From: Basidiobolus meristosporus CBS 931.73 | Lineage: Eukaryota > Basidiobolomycota > Basidiobolomycetes > Basidiobolales > Basidiobolaceae | Direction: 5' to 3' | Assembly (NCBI GenBank): GCA_002104905.1 | Contig: MCFE01000684.1 | Span: 1 to 45,951 of the forward strand | Length of the DNA: 45,951 nucleotides | In this document: piece after piece, positions 12,629 through 23,212 of the stretch | How the letters are laid out: each line of letters opens with the position of its first letter | Numbering within the stretch: position 1 is the first letter of the stretch | The notes under the pieces: model-generated | What the model saw: only the letters and a program-made list of their open reading frames with translations | Databases searched by the model: none | Told to the model about the DNA's origin: nothing | Translations under genes and position numbers: made by a program

Positions 12629-13393
12629 CTAATTGTCGCCGTCCCCGGAGTCGTCCTTTTTCTTGCTCTTCTTCTTCTCTTTTTTCCCATCCGAGCCGTT
12701 CTTTTTTTTGTCTTTCTTGCCCTTGTCTTTACCGGAGGAATCGCTATCGTTGCTGCCACTGGTCAGGTCGGAGGTTTCCTTGGATGTACCGCCGCTTGCT
12801 GCGCCAGTAGCCGTGGGTGGATCGAGGGTTACATCCAACGGAAACCCTGATGAAGTGGCACTGGGTGCAGGGTTTCCGGATGGCTGAGGCTGAGGCTGAG
12901 GCTGAGCTTGAGGTGGGTAATATGGTGGATATTGTGGATTGTAGGGTGGGTAGTACGGTGCCTGTGGTGGGTAATTTGTACTGGGCGGCATGGATGGCTG
13001 AGGCGGGTAGTATCCGTATGGAGGCATCTGAGGCATAGACTGTGGTGGGTAACTTCCACCAGAGGGCATGGGCGGTTGAGGTCCGGCGTTGGGAATCTGC
13101 GTAGGATAACTGGGCTGAGCAGTAACGGGCGCTTGTTGACCACCCGTGGTGGCCATCGGGCCAGGAGGGCCCCCAGGCTTGGTGAAAAGCCAGCCTAGAT
13201 TATCCCCACTGTCACTACTGCCCTTGTCATCGCTACTACCACCGTCGCTGGAGTCCTTCTTGGATTTCTCCTTTTTCAGATTCATCACTGGGCCACTCGA
13301 TAGAGAGCCAGTCGAATCGACGGGATAACTCGAGCTCCTCTCCAGGAATACCAAGGAGAGCAGGGCTAGGAGGATACATAAGAGTCGGTGCAT
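12629..13393 (-). CDS. Putative secreted Pro/Gln/Tyr-rich, Lys/Asp-tailed protein
   Basis: Single-exon 254-residue product of unknown function. It begins with a convincing signal peptide (MHRLLCILLALLSLVFLERS) and cleavage is likely around residues 20-23. A polar Lys/Ser/Asp stretch spans about 38-66, then a low-complexity block rich in Pro, Tyr, Gln and Gly (about 73-175) with PPQ and YYPP repeats. A hexamer repeat at 12880-12906 encodes alternating Pro-Gln. The C-terminal 50 residues are dominated by Lys, Ser and Asp. No catalytic motif or GPI signal was seen. The composition suggests an intrinsically disordered wall-associated or extracellular protein. Low complexity makes the assignment uncertain, but an ATG, signal peptide and 765-bp open frame together favour a real gene. 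Confidence 0.6.
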   Translation of the reverse strand: MHRLLCILLALLSLVFLERSSSYPVDSTGSLSSGPVMNLKKEKSKKDSSDGGSSDDKGSSDSGDNLGWLFTKPGGPPGPMATTGGQQAPVTAQPSYPTQIPNAGPQPPMPSGGSYPPQSMPQMPPYGYYPPQPSMPPSTNYPPQAPYYPPYNPQYPPYYPPQAQPQPQPQPSGNPAPSATSSGFPLDVTLDPPTATGAASGGTSKETSDLTSGSNDSDSSGKDKGKKDKKKNGSDGKKEKKKSKKKDDSGDGDN

Positions 13394-14462
13394 TTGTGGG
13401 TCTGTTACTGCTGAATGAATGCCCTCTCGTCTCCATCCACGCCGGGCTTATATACATGCTGCATTCCCAGCTCAGGCATAGCTAGACTAGTCAAGATCCC
13501 ATGAGACAATGATTGGGACGTTGGTCGTTTACGAGCGTCGCTAATTTCTCGAAATTTTCGTCTCGCCAATCCGAGCCGGCGTCCCATTAAATTCCAATTG
13601 ATTCCAGGCCCGCTCGAAACCAATAGGTTTGATTTTCTCATTTCGTCTGGCTCGTCGAGCAGCTCCAATTTGCCCATTCCACCCTCGCAAACTATTGCCC
13701 TCCGTGAAAATATCGATTGGCAACCACCGAAGGCAGTCCAGGAGTATAACATTTATTTCAGATCAAATGCGGATCTGCTCCCACACATGGCTATTGGATG
13801 AACTACGCCCCAGGGCATGATTGGTCACTGGCGAGTGGGAGTTGGTGATGATGCTTGCCACCCACCCACCCACTTATCCCACAACAAGCTTGATGGAGGC
13901 TCCGCTGCGCTACATGAGTGCCACCCTGGTGTTGACACCCCCGGGCGTGCCTCAATCGTCAAACAGCACTCGGTGCAGCGATGTACCCGCCAAACAACAA
14001 AACGCTCGCTGCTCTACGTAGCCGGTACGACCAACCCTCATTGGTGGTTGACCGTGGTTGGGTGGAGCCTTCAATATCTCCTGAGTGGAAAATTCAATTT
14101 CGGAGCTAAAACTTTGTTTACCACCCGCCCACCAAGAGTGCAATGTGTATATCTGACGATTGGCCGATTTATTCAACGAGGTTTGAAATCCCAACGCCTT
14201 GGGCCAATGACCGCGAGATGAAGAATCTACATCGGCCCTGGGACCTATCGCCCAAACATAACAATCCCCAAAATTAGCTAGAGACAAGGTTCCAAAATCA
14301 AGAAAAGCAACAAAGTATTTGCATAGCCAACACCACCAAACTGACACTCGTGTACCTACATCAACAAACATCTATCGGGTCTCATGACAGCAAGAAAATC
14401 CTATTCTATGATACAACTATTCGCACTAGCGCGAACCGGCGGGGACGTTGGTTGATCAGCCC
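13394..14462. other. Intergenic region; no gene seen
   Basis: About 1.07 kb between two minus-strand genes. The part next to 13394 should be the promoter of the secreted-protein gene. Overlapping short frames on both strands (13541-13820 and 13817-14371) lack recognisable motifs. No RNA gene was recognised. Confidence 0.45.
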
Positions 14463-15899
14463 TCATCGCATCTCGCCATACAGCTCCTGGAACTGGACTA
14501 GTTTTCTGGTCAGGCCTTCGACCATCTCCATCGTTGTGGGCTCTTCCATGCTGCCGGTTGCCGCAAAGGTCGTCGTGCTCTGGTTCTTCGCTTTCTCAGA
14601 GATGGCTATCTGTATGCGGGTAATGCAATCGAAAATATACTTCGTGCGTCGACTCATTTCCTGGAAAGTCATTCGGTTGCTGACATTCTTCACGCGGATA
14701 GGGGGGGAGCCTGGCAGAAGTGAGGTTAGAGGTTGCGAATGGGGATGGGGATGAAGCCATGTAGACTTACGTCTATCGGGGGTAGCTGAGCCATGCTCTT
14801 TGGCGCGAGTAGTATTTCGGGCCTGTTCGAGTGGAGCCTTTTTGGATTTCTTGCGCTTTCCGCTGGAAGGGACATCGTCGCTGGATGGGGTTGCTTTCGA
14901 GGACAATCCCAATTCCTGACTGCTGTTGCTATCTTTGTGGTGCTCTGAAGGATCGGCCAGGTTGGTTTAGTATTGACCGAGTTGGCGCCAAGTGATAGAA
15001 ACCAGGGTACCTTTCCTATCCTTCCTGGTTGATTTCCGGCTTTGTGTTTCTTCGTGGGCCTTGTAGGATTCGTCGTCAAGACTATTTTTCGTATCACGCT
15101 TTCGGCCCCTAGAGGTAGTAAGAGTGAATTCTCCATCTTCCGACTTGGAGCTGACTTTCTTTTTCTTGCGGTCCGCACGGACCAGGTATTCCTCGTCGCT
15201 TTCGGATTCTTTGGTTTTTTGGTTAGAGGCAACGGGGCTGGGCGAGCGGGTTCTCAATGCTTTCGCCCGCTTTGCCCTACTCTGCCGCTTCAAGTTGTCG
15301 AATAGGTCCCCTTCGGAAGAGGCTAGGGTTTTCCTGATGTCCGACTCATTCGGGCTTCGAAGCCTCATTTCTTCGTCCAAAGAAGCATCATTGGGCAGAG
15401 GTATGTTCTCCTCGTACTTCTTGGAGCTTGGTGAACAGCTAAAGCAAAACGTCAGCACAGGAGCAGACAGCAAGAAGAAAGGATAGATGAGCATACCTGG
15501 TGTCAGACTTACTATTGTAATACTGCAAGTACGAATGGTTTTCTGGTTTACATTGCTCACAAAAGTATTGCTCAGGGCAATCCTTTTCGTCCAGTATATT
15601 AACACATGCACAATGTTGCCATACTCTGCATAGCTCGCACTGAATCATCAGCCCCTCGTGATCCAGAGCTGTTTTGGCAGTGATGAGGCGTTACAACTTT
15701 CTGAAGGAGTGACTGATTGAGACGAGGAACTTACGTTGTTGGCCACAAACACAGCGCGTTTCTTCCTCCGACTGGGTCCGTTTACTCGTCCCGCGGTGGC
15801 CTTTACGGTTGGTAGGGTTTGGGGCTCTTCCTGCTTTTTCAAGAGTAAGTCATTACCAAACAACAAAACCTCGGCTCTTTCAAAAAAGGGCGTACCCAT
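14463..15899 (-). CDS. PHD-finger protein, Cti6-like, 6 exons
   Basis: Probable chromatin reader. Minus-strand exons 15899-15896, 15830-15735, 15668-15497, 15438-15011, 14944-14771 and 14710-14463 join to 373 residues with every phase matching. The PHD finger is about residues 27-80. It reads TRCVCGQQ, then [18 protein letters not shown] and [11 protein letters not shown], with the Cys4-His-Cys3 ligands visible. This arrangement, followed by a short acidic linker and a long Lys/Ser/Glu-rich region, resembles yeast Cti6, a PHD subunit of the Rpd3L deacetylase complex. The C-terminal 75 residues ([20 protein letters not shown] onward) look helical. The first coding exon contributes only ATG plus one base. 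That start is chosen because splicing to 15830 makes the frame of the PHD exon continuous. Other PHD proteins such as Bye1 are possible. Confidence 0.82.
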
Positions 15900-16840
15900 A
15901 TTGGTGGAGTAGGTGAAGTACAAGGTTAACCAGGAAGTGAAGTTAGGCAAAACGCTTGTAGAAGACAATCTATCGAAGTCGGCAGTTGATTCTTCAGGTT
16001 GGTTGTCTAGTAGAGTGCGTCGAATCGTTACAATAATAACCGGGAGAATATCCCGTGCCCTTTGGTAAAAAAGTATCCAGCAGCCATATATTCAAAATGG
16101 ATTGGCTTCGGAAAAAAATCAAGCTGAAATATCAAGTCAAACAGTTGATCAATGCACCTTATTTGGTCTCTACGCATACCCAAAGATATATCATTTGTGA
16201 GCCACCAGAAATCGACATGGCTTCCCTCCCTTCTGCACCTGTTATAGAAACGTAGCTTTTAGCTAGACCATATTGAAAAGCTGTTCTGATCAAGTAGAGC
16301 GCCTGATCGTGTACCTCGCACCGAGCTGCGATCTTAGAGATAAATCGCTCTTAATGTGCGCGTACGGGTGCAGTGTATGTCCAAACCCTTCGTTCTAGAT
16401 TTCACGATTCCCGAATAGTCAATTCACAAGAGTAAAGGAAGTGTTTATGGATACGCCGGTTCTGTCATACCATTGAATTAGCCAAATACTGGAGCAAGAT
16501 CGTGGCATAGATTCACATAGATGCTGGTGAGCAGGACTTGTGATGCCGATCATTGTGTCACTCCGACTATTAGTACAGATATATATACAGATATACAACT
16601 CTCCATCATATATTACCAGCCTTTGTTAGAAACTGCATGATCATGAACATGGTGTCGTGAATGGTTGTGTTTTGTTTATCGAATGGATATGTAAAGCTGT
16701 GAATAGGAAAGAGATTACACCAGGCATTGATATCAAACTGGCTGCCACCAAGCTGTTGCCGATGATGCCACTCAGGGCGAGTTCCGCCATACGATGTTCA
16801 CACCAACCAACACTTAAAACGTCCCAACCGTGTGTAGAAT
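15900..16840. other. AT-rich intergenic region; no gene seen
   Basis: This holds the promoter of the PHD gene at its left end and the 3' flank of the Nudix gene at its right end. Short tatata/agatata repeats occur near 16575-16612. No frame longer than about 65 codons looks coding, and no RNA gene was recognised. Confidence 0.45.
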
Positions 16841-17539
16841 CTAAAACAAAGAACTAGCATTCTGGACCAAATGGGCAAGGGGGATGAAGATTGGTGCATA
16901 CAGCGTATCGGAACGAGTGATATCCTCCAACGACACCCATTTCCAGCATTCGCACTTGTTCGGCTCCATAACCTATTGAAGTAGTCAATACCATTTCAGG
17001 GAAAGCCCAATAATTACATCAACCCCTACCTTCGCCTCGGGGTAAGATTCTTCAAGATTGGCTCTGACAAAAACTGTTACATAATGCCTGTTCTCTTCCA
17101 GCATGGGGTCGTTGGTAGCATAGAAATAGCTGAATTTTTCGGCTGGGATGACTAGCCCAGTTTCTTCCTCGGTTTCGCCTGCAACGTATGTGTACATTAA
17201 TACCGCAACAGGGCTGAACCGACAAATAGTAGCTTACGAGAGGCACAGACTTCAAAGTCCTCACCAAACTCCAGGTGGCCTATTAATCATCAAGTAGATG
17301 GTGTACAGTTTAATATTATTGTGCGGAAGCTATATTTGCATATTGTGAAATGAAGCGTACCCCCTGGTAGAGCCCATGTTCCTAAAGTGGACGTCAAATT
17401 AGAACTAGAATATCAGCCATTTACAGAGCGCTGCGTGTATACCTTCTCCATGGCTGCCCTTCCGTTTGCCAATGAGAAACTTTCCGTCCGGACGAAAGAT
17501 TAAGGCACCACAGCCAACGCGCACTTGGTTCCCGGGCAT
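16841..17539 (-). CDS. Nudix hydrolase, NUDT15/MTH2-like, 5 exons
   Basis: Small pyrophosphohydrolase acting on nucleoside diphosphate derivatives, possibly modified nucleotides. Exons 17539-17443, 17381-17361, 17279-17238, 17178-17030 and 16972-16841 join to 146 residues. The N terminus MPGNQVRVGCGALIF is followed by KFLIGKRKGSHGEGTWALPG. The Nudix box GHLEFGEDFEVCASRETEEETG fits G-x5-E-x7-R-E-U-x-E-E-x-G, with Thr where a hydrophobic residue is usual. The C-terminal part (KCECWKWVSLEDI to IFIPLAHLVQN) matches the ending of the NUDT15-like group. Two internal exons are only 21 and 42 nt. The gene is divergent from TOP3. The substrate cannot be told from sequence. Confidence 0.9.
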
Positions 17540-18167
17540 GATGTATCCAAGAAATAGTATTCAACAATAGTATTTGTCTCCCCGCGAGCATTTTATACAC
17601 AATCGATATCCGGCCAATCAGAGAAGACCAATCAAGCGCACGATGTGTATTTGCCATTTATAATCCACTGCATTCATGTATTCACTATGAGACGGCAATG
17701 CTGAAGCAAAATGAGTGACAGCAGACACAACACTCATTTAGGAATCAGTGTCTCTGGCTTGAGCAGAGAAAACATATGGCCTGTAGCACGTTGTTTAAAG
17801 AATGAAATGGCATTAGGTAGACTCTGGGTGATCGTGATCGAACTGATAATGATGCAGCTCGCTGCTAGCGATAAATGTTTCATGGTGAAATAGTCGAGTG
17901 TTCTAAAGATGCGCAACCATGAAAATATTGCATTTCTGATTTAATTCGGATTTGATGGTGATTCTCCACTAATAATAGCTCTGTTGATGTTTGTGGGATT
18001 ATTCGCACATGATATTTGTATCCTATCGGTCATGTTACAATAAGTGTAAATTCAAAACAAACATTTTTTTCTGAAGTTGTCAAATATCCGCATCTTCTAT
18101 TGCCTGAAGGTGTCTTGTTCTCGTGGTATGATACTTGAGCTATAGAAATATAGCTAGATACCTGGAA
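17540..18167. promoter_or_regulatory. Divergent intergenic promoter, Nudix / TOP3
   Basis: 628 bp between the divergent start codons of the Nudix gene (minus) and TOP3 (plus). It is AT-rich in its right half and has no convincing open frame. It must hold the promoters of both genes. No specific transcription-factor site could be assigned. Confidence 0.55.
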
Positions 18168-21100
18168 ATGAAAGTATTATGCGTCGCTGAAAAGCCATCC
18201 ATAGCCAAAAGTATTGCCCAAATTTTATCCAACGGATCCGTGCGCACCGTAAGTTGCTTCAATTCTTTTCGTTACCGCTTTGCACCTTCTGCTGAATCTG
18301 CTCACTCGTAGAGGAGTGTACCCGATCTCCCCTCTCCACTCAACTTTCTTTAGCTAGTGGTTTATGGACTTATATACATATATTCATATATGTATTTACT
18401 TCGCTAAAACACCTTCAGATATAGTTATTGACTGCATATTTGCATTGATTCTCATCACGATCTAGAGGAATGGTAGAAACAAATATTGCAAAAACTTTGA
18501 TTTCCAATACAAGTACAACGGGCAACTTTGCCAGTTCACCATGACCTCGTTGCTTGGCCATTTAATGACGTTGGATTTTGGACCAAGCCATAAAAAGTGG
18601 TACTCTTGCCAACCTTTGTCGTTATTTGAAGCTCCAGTGTATAAGACCGTAAACCCGGTATATATCAATCGAAGCCAAGAAGAATATGCTTTTCTTTCTG
18701 AACCTTTCTAAATTCTGGGAACATCAATTTCATAGGATTTCAAGGATATAGTCGCTAATCTAGAACAGGAGGTACGCGGTGCTTCTATGCTTATGATCTG
18801 GACAGATTGCGATAGAGAGGGAGAGAATATTGGTAGTGAGATCGTAGAAGTTTGTCGCAGAGTTAATAGTAGGGTGCGTGTGTTAAGAGCCAAGTTCTCA
18901 GTAGTAATGGCAAGGTAAGCTATAGCCCAAGGACTTCGTGAGGGTGCGGCGCAGGGTCGGTCAGTTCAACAATTGGTTAATCAGTTTGCCACCATAGAGA
19001 AATTCACGTAGCGTGCCAGAATCCGATGACTTTGGATATCAGGCAGGTGGATGCTGTCGATGCACGTACCGAGCTAGATCTGAGAATTGGAGCAGCCTTT
19101 ACGCGATTTCAGACACTCCAGCTCACCCCTAAATTCCACGAACTCGACCAAAAACTAATCAGCTACGGTGAGTAGAACCGCCAAGCGTGTTTACTTGGGT
19201 GGAGGTTGTCAGTGAAGCTAACATGCGCTCCTAAACCTAGGGCCGTGCCAGTTTCCAACGCTAGGGTTTATCGTCGATCAGTTTTTGAGGGTGGAGAATT
19301 TCGTACCAGAGGATTTCTGGAAGATCGAAGTGTCGGTCAATCGGGAGGATGGGATTGCCAAGTTCAACTGGAAGAGATCCTGCCTGTACGACCAACTGAT
19401 TTGTCTTGTGTTGTATGAGAGATGCGTTGAGAACTCGATGGCTACTGTCACTTCAGTGAAGTCGAAGCCCACTAGCAAATGGTTAGTTCTTTGCTGGAAA
19501 TGGGTGCTCTCCTCCGCATAGATCTCGCGGACTTATCATCACCTTATCATAGGAAGCCACTGCCTCTGACCACAGTCGAACTCCAAAAGTCCGGTGCCCG
19601 TTTTCTTAAAATGTCATCTGATCGAATCATGACGGTACGGTTGGGATATCATTTGAACGTATGTAGCACAGGTGCTAGACATGAACTGTTGCTTAGGTTG
19701 CCGAAAGCCTTTACAATCGAGGTTTCATTAGTTATCCAAGAACAGAAACGGATCAGTTTGAAAGCAATTTTCAACTGATGCCGCTGATTGAGAAGCAGAC
19801 CAGTGACCCGCAATGGGGTGCATATGCCAGAAGGTATTAAGCCATACTCTTTGGTGGTGCCGGCTGCTGTTTCTAACTTGAGCACATGGAAATAGGCTTG
19901 TGGCTGGGGAGTTCAGTTTCCCTCGAAAAGGCAAAAACAACGATAAAGCGCATCCCCCCATTCATCCAACCGCATGGGCAGGCAATCTATCTGGAGATGA
20001 CAGGAAGGTCTATGAATTCATTGTTCGACGATTTCTTGCTTGCTGTTCCGAAAATGCCAAAGGGCATGAAACCATTGTTGAAATTAATATCGCCGATGAG
20101 ATTTTTACTACCAAAGGTACGATGTGATGCTTAGTGGTTATTTCTGTGCCTCGAACTAACATTGTCTAGGCTTAATGATTATCGCTAGAAACTACTTGGA
20201 GATATACCCGTACGACCGTTGGAATGGTAATACCATCCCAGTGTTCACTGAAGGTGAACAATTTATGCCTGACAGTCTGGAAATGACGGAAGGGAAAACC
20301 AGTCCTCCTTCTCTTCTGACAGAGGCTGATCTGATTGCTGTCATGGATAAAAACGGCATAGGTACGTTACCCCGCTACCATATTGGTGAATGGATTTAGC
20401 ATCGAGCTTAACGAATTGCTTAGGCACTGATGCCACCATCCACGAGCATATCAAGAAAGTTTTGGATCGTGGATATGCCTTCAAAGAGGACAACTATTTT
20501 GTTCCTTCAACGCTGGGGATTGCACTCGTTGAAGGATATGATATGATTGACTTCGAGATGTCGCTCTCCAAGCCATTTCTTCGTAGAGAGGTAAGTCTAG
20601 ACGCCGATGGATCTTCAAGAGTGGTTACTGAAGCGAACTCTCCTACAGATGGAAATCAACATGAAAAAAATATGCGAAGGATCACAAACCAAGGACCTTG
20701 TGATAAGGCAGGGAGTCGGCATGTATCGTGAAGTCTTTATCAAGAGCAATGATCAATGTTTCAAGCTAGAAGAGGTGCCTGATTGATATACTGCGTTAAG
20801 AATTGCAAACCTTGACTAACTGTTGAATAGGCGTTGGCTAAGCATTTCGGTCATCTCCCAGAAGACCCAGATCCATCATCAAGGGTATTGGCCATTTATG
20901 TTTTGGTTATGCAACTGGCACTAACTGCTCTCTTATAGAATAACGGCAGTGGAGGAGGTGGTGGTGGGGGTGGTGATGGAGGAAATGACGATGGTTATGG
21001 CAGTGGAAGAGGAGGGAATTCACAATATAATTACTCGCCACTTCCGGACGGGACTGTAATCCCTTCCTGCCATTGTGGACTGCCAAGTGTGCATAGAACC

Positions 21101-22267
21101 GTTAAAAAGGAAGGAGCCAATCAAGGGAAACAGTTTTTCTGCTGCTCCAAGGCACAGGATGATGGTAGATGTGACTTCTTTCAATGGGTTGATCCAAATT
21201 CAGCACCGGTATGCTTGATTTCTCGATATACGATGCTAGACGAGTTGCTGACCATTCGAAAAAGACAACAACTTCTAGCAGGCCGGCTTCCTTCAGCGAG
21301 TCCGCGAATACTTATGGGTTTCCCCAGCACTCTGCCTACCATGGAAGTAGTCGGGATACGGGAACTAGTACCCCATTTCGTAGTAGTTTTGGCAATGCTT
21401 GCGATGCTCCTGAGTGCTCATGCGGCGAGCCTTCGGCTCTAAGAACTGTTCGTAAAGAAGGCCCAAATACAGGTAGACAATTTTACGGTTGTTCAAAGCC
21501 TCAAGGGCAGGGGTGCGATTTTTTCCAATGGAGTGATGAGTTATCGTCAGCTACAGCACCTCTGGATAACCCAGAGCGAGCTGATGCTTTCAGCCGTGGG
21601 ACAGACAATGGATTTTGGTCCATGCTGACTAACGTAAGTTACACTGTATGTTACATAATCGATTCAGTCTTTTGACGTAGATTTCAGCAATTCGATAATG
21701 ATACATCAAGTGATGCTCCGAATCCCAGTAAACCAAAGTGCGGTTGTAGTCTGACTGCGGTCATGAAGACAGTTTCCAAAGACGGGCCCAACAAAGGCAA
21801 AAAGTTCTTCACATGCACTAAATCCATTCGAAGATGCTCTTTCTTTCAATGGGTTGAAGATGACATAAGCGCCAATCAGGGCAGCACAAACCATTCCTCG
21901 CCCGGGGCTTCAAGTATCTGCTACAAATGTAATCAGGTAATGGGAAGAACACAGAACGGCGATGCATATCAAAACTGTACTCATGAGAAGTTTCTAGCCT
22001 GGTCATTTTGGAAGGGATTGCCCTCAGCCGAACGCAACTCGGAAAAAGGCATCCAGTAGTAGTAGTAATAGCTGCTACAATTGTAACAAGGTAATATAGC
22101 ATACTTTTCTGGTGAGCAACCCGAATTTACTCAATTAGGATATTTAGAAGGGGCATTTTGCGAGTGACTGTCCAATGAAAGTTGGTGGAGGACAAGCAAA
22201 AAGCACGATGACCAAGAGCAAGCGCTCATCAACAGGAAAATCCAGTCGTGGGAAGAGGCGGAAATAA
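18168..22267 (+). CDS. TOP3: DNA topoisomerase III (TOP3A type) with GRF and CCHC zinc-finger tail, 17 exons
   Basis: Type IA topoisomerase that passes single strands and, with RecQ and Rmi1 partners, dissolves recombination intermediates. Seventeen exons with matching phases give 968 residues: 18168-18248, 18466-18657, 18736-18914, 18998-19167, 19241-19481, 19553-19634, 19697-19833, 19896-20116, 20170-20361, 20424-20590, 20649-20774, 20831-20884, 20939-21208, 21301-21633, 21688-21936, 21998-22090 and 22148-22267. The Toprim start is MKVLCVAEKPSIAKSIA, and its acidic site is WTDCDREGENIG. The catalytic tyrosine is in GFISYPRTET at about Tyr328. After a Gly-rich linker come three GRF zinc fingers (about 658-700, 743-785 and 833-872) and two CX2CX4HX4C knuckles (893-906 and 924-937), then a basic tail. 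The 21209-21300 intron uses a weak GAG acceptor; without it GRF1 and GRF2 are in different frames. Confidence 0.95.
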
Positions 22268-23212
22268 CCTTCAAGTGGGCTTTAAATGGACTCCTTGAGA
22301 ATGTAAATTAGTCATGTTCTTCGGCATATATTCACAAATACAAGTTCTGTTTTGTTGTAAATGATTTTGAGCCAATAAATAATAAATTATACACTTCGGG
22401 TTTAGACCAGGAAAACGGATGAATCAGAAGCCGCTGACCGATGAGATTTGCTCATTTCCCGAGCAGTATCCAGCTGTGTGCCCTCCTATGAATATGGCTG
22501 TGACTAAATAGCACATACTGCTGGCAAGACATTTTCTGTCGCAAGGAGTCTTTATTAATCCGACCATTCCCACATTTAATATAATGTTAGTATTCTCGCA
22601 AAGTGAGACATGTTGCATTTATCAATGGGTGTAGGATGTGCCTATATAAGTGTAACCTCTACCTGTGAAGGTCTAGAGATCTCGTGAAAATTCGATTTCC
22701 GTGGAACAAATTCAAACCTGCTTGTAAGTATATGCAGTGAAAATATCATCTCAACTTCACCAGAATTTGGAGATCGCGTGAGGTAAGGTGAGATTAAATT
22801 GCCATAGACAAAGGCTCATTGGTGTGGCACCAGTACTCCACTCTGGGAAAGTTTGGTAATGACTGCTATTATAGTATAGCCGCTAACTGTAGTGCTCACC
22901 ACATCCTCGTTCTGTTGTTTGATTTTCCTGAATTTGCTCTTATATAGGGCACAAATTCATCTTAATTGTATTACCAGGCATCGCACAGTACACGAAGTTG
23001 TGAAATTTAGGGATGGTAGTAATGAGCTGCGTAGGTGTAACTTGCGAACTCAATTGTCTATAGCCGAAGTCTTCACCTGATCGACCTCTCTCCAATGTTG
23101 CACCATTGACGTCTTGCTCTGTTTCGTTGCTTTAAAAGGGTAGCCCAAGTCCTTTGGAGCCTCATTCTGATCGTGATCTTTTATACTTTTCCTTGTTGTG
23201 CCTGTTACGAAG
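22268..23212. other. AT-rich intergenic region between TOP3 and ceramidase
   Basis: TOP3 3' flank with polyadenylation-like AATAAA/AATAAT sequence near 22374-22386, followed by the ceramidase promoter. Short frames only (22424-22618 and 22892-23080), none recognisable. No RNA gene was seen. Confidence 0.5.

Noticed and set aside
12629-13393. Plus-strand frames opposite the secreted protein
   Set aside because: Low-complexity antisense shadows of the Pro-rich coding sequence; no signal or motif of their own.
15648-15968. 106-codon minus-strand frame as start of the PHD gene
   Set aside because: It starts at TTG and reads the first PHD cysteines in the wrong phase; splicing 15896/15830 restores the motif.
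19479-19778. 99-codon plus-strand frame inside TOP3
   Set aside because: It reads across an intron and in the wrong phase; the conserved catalytic FISYPRTET is only in the spliced frame.
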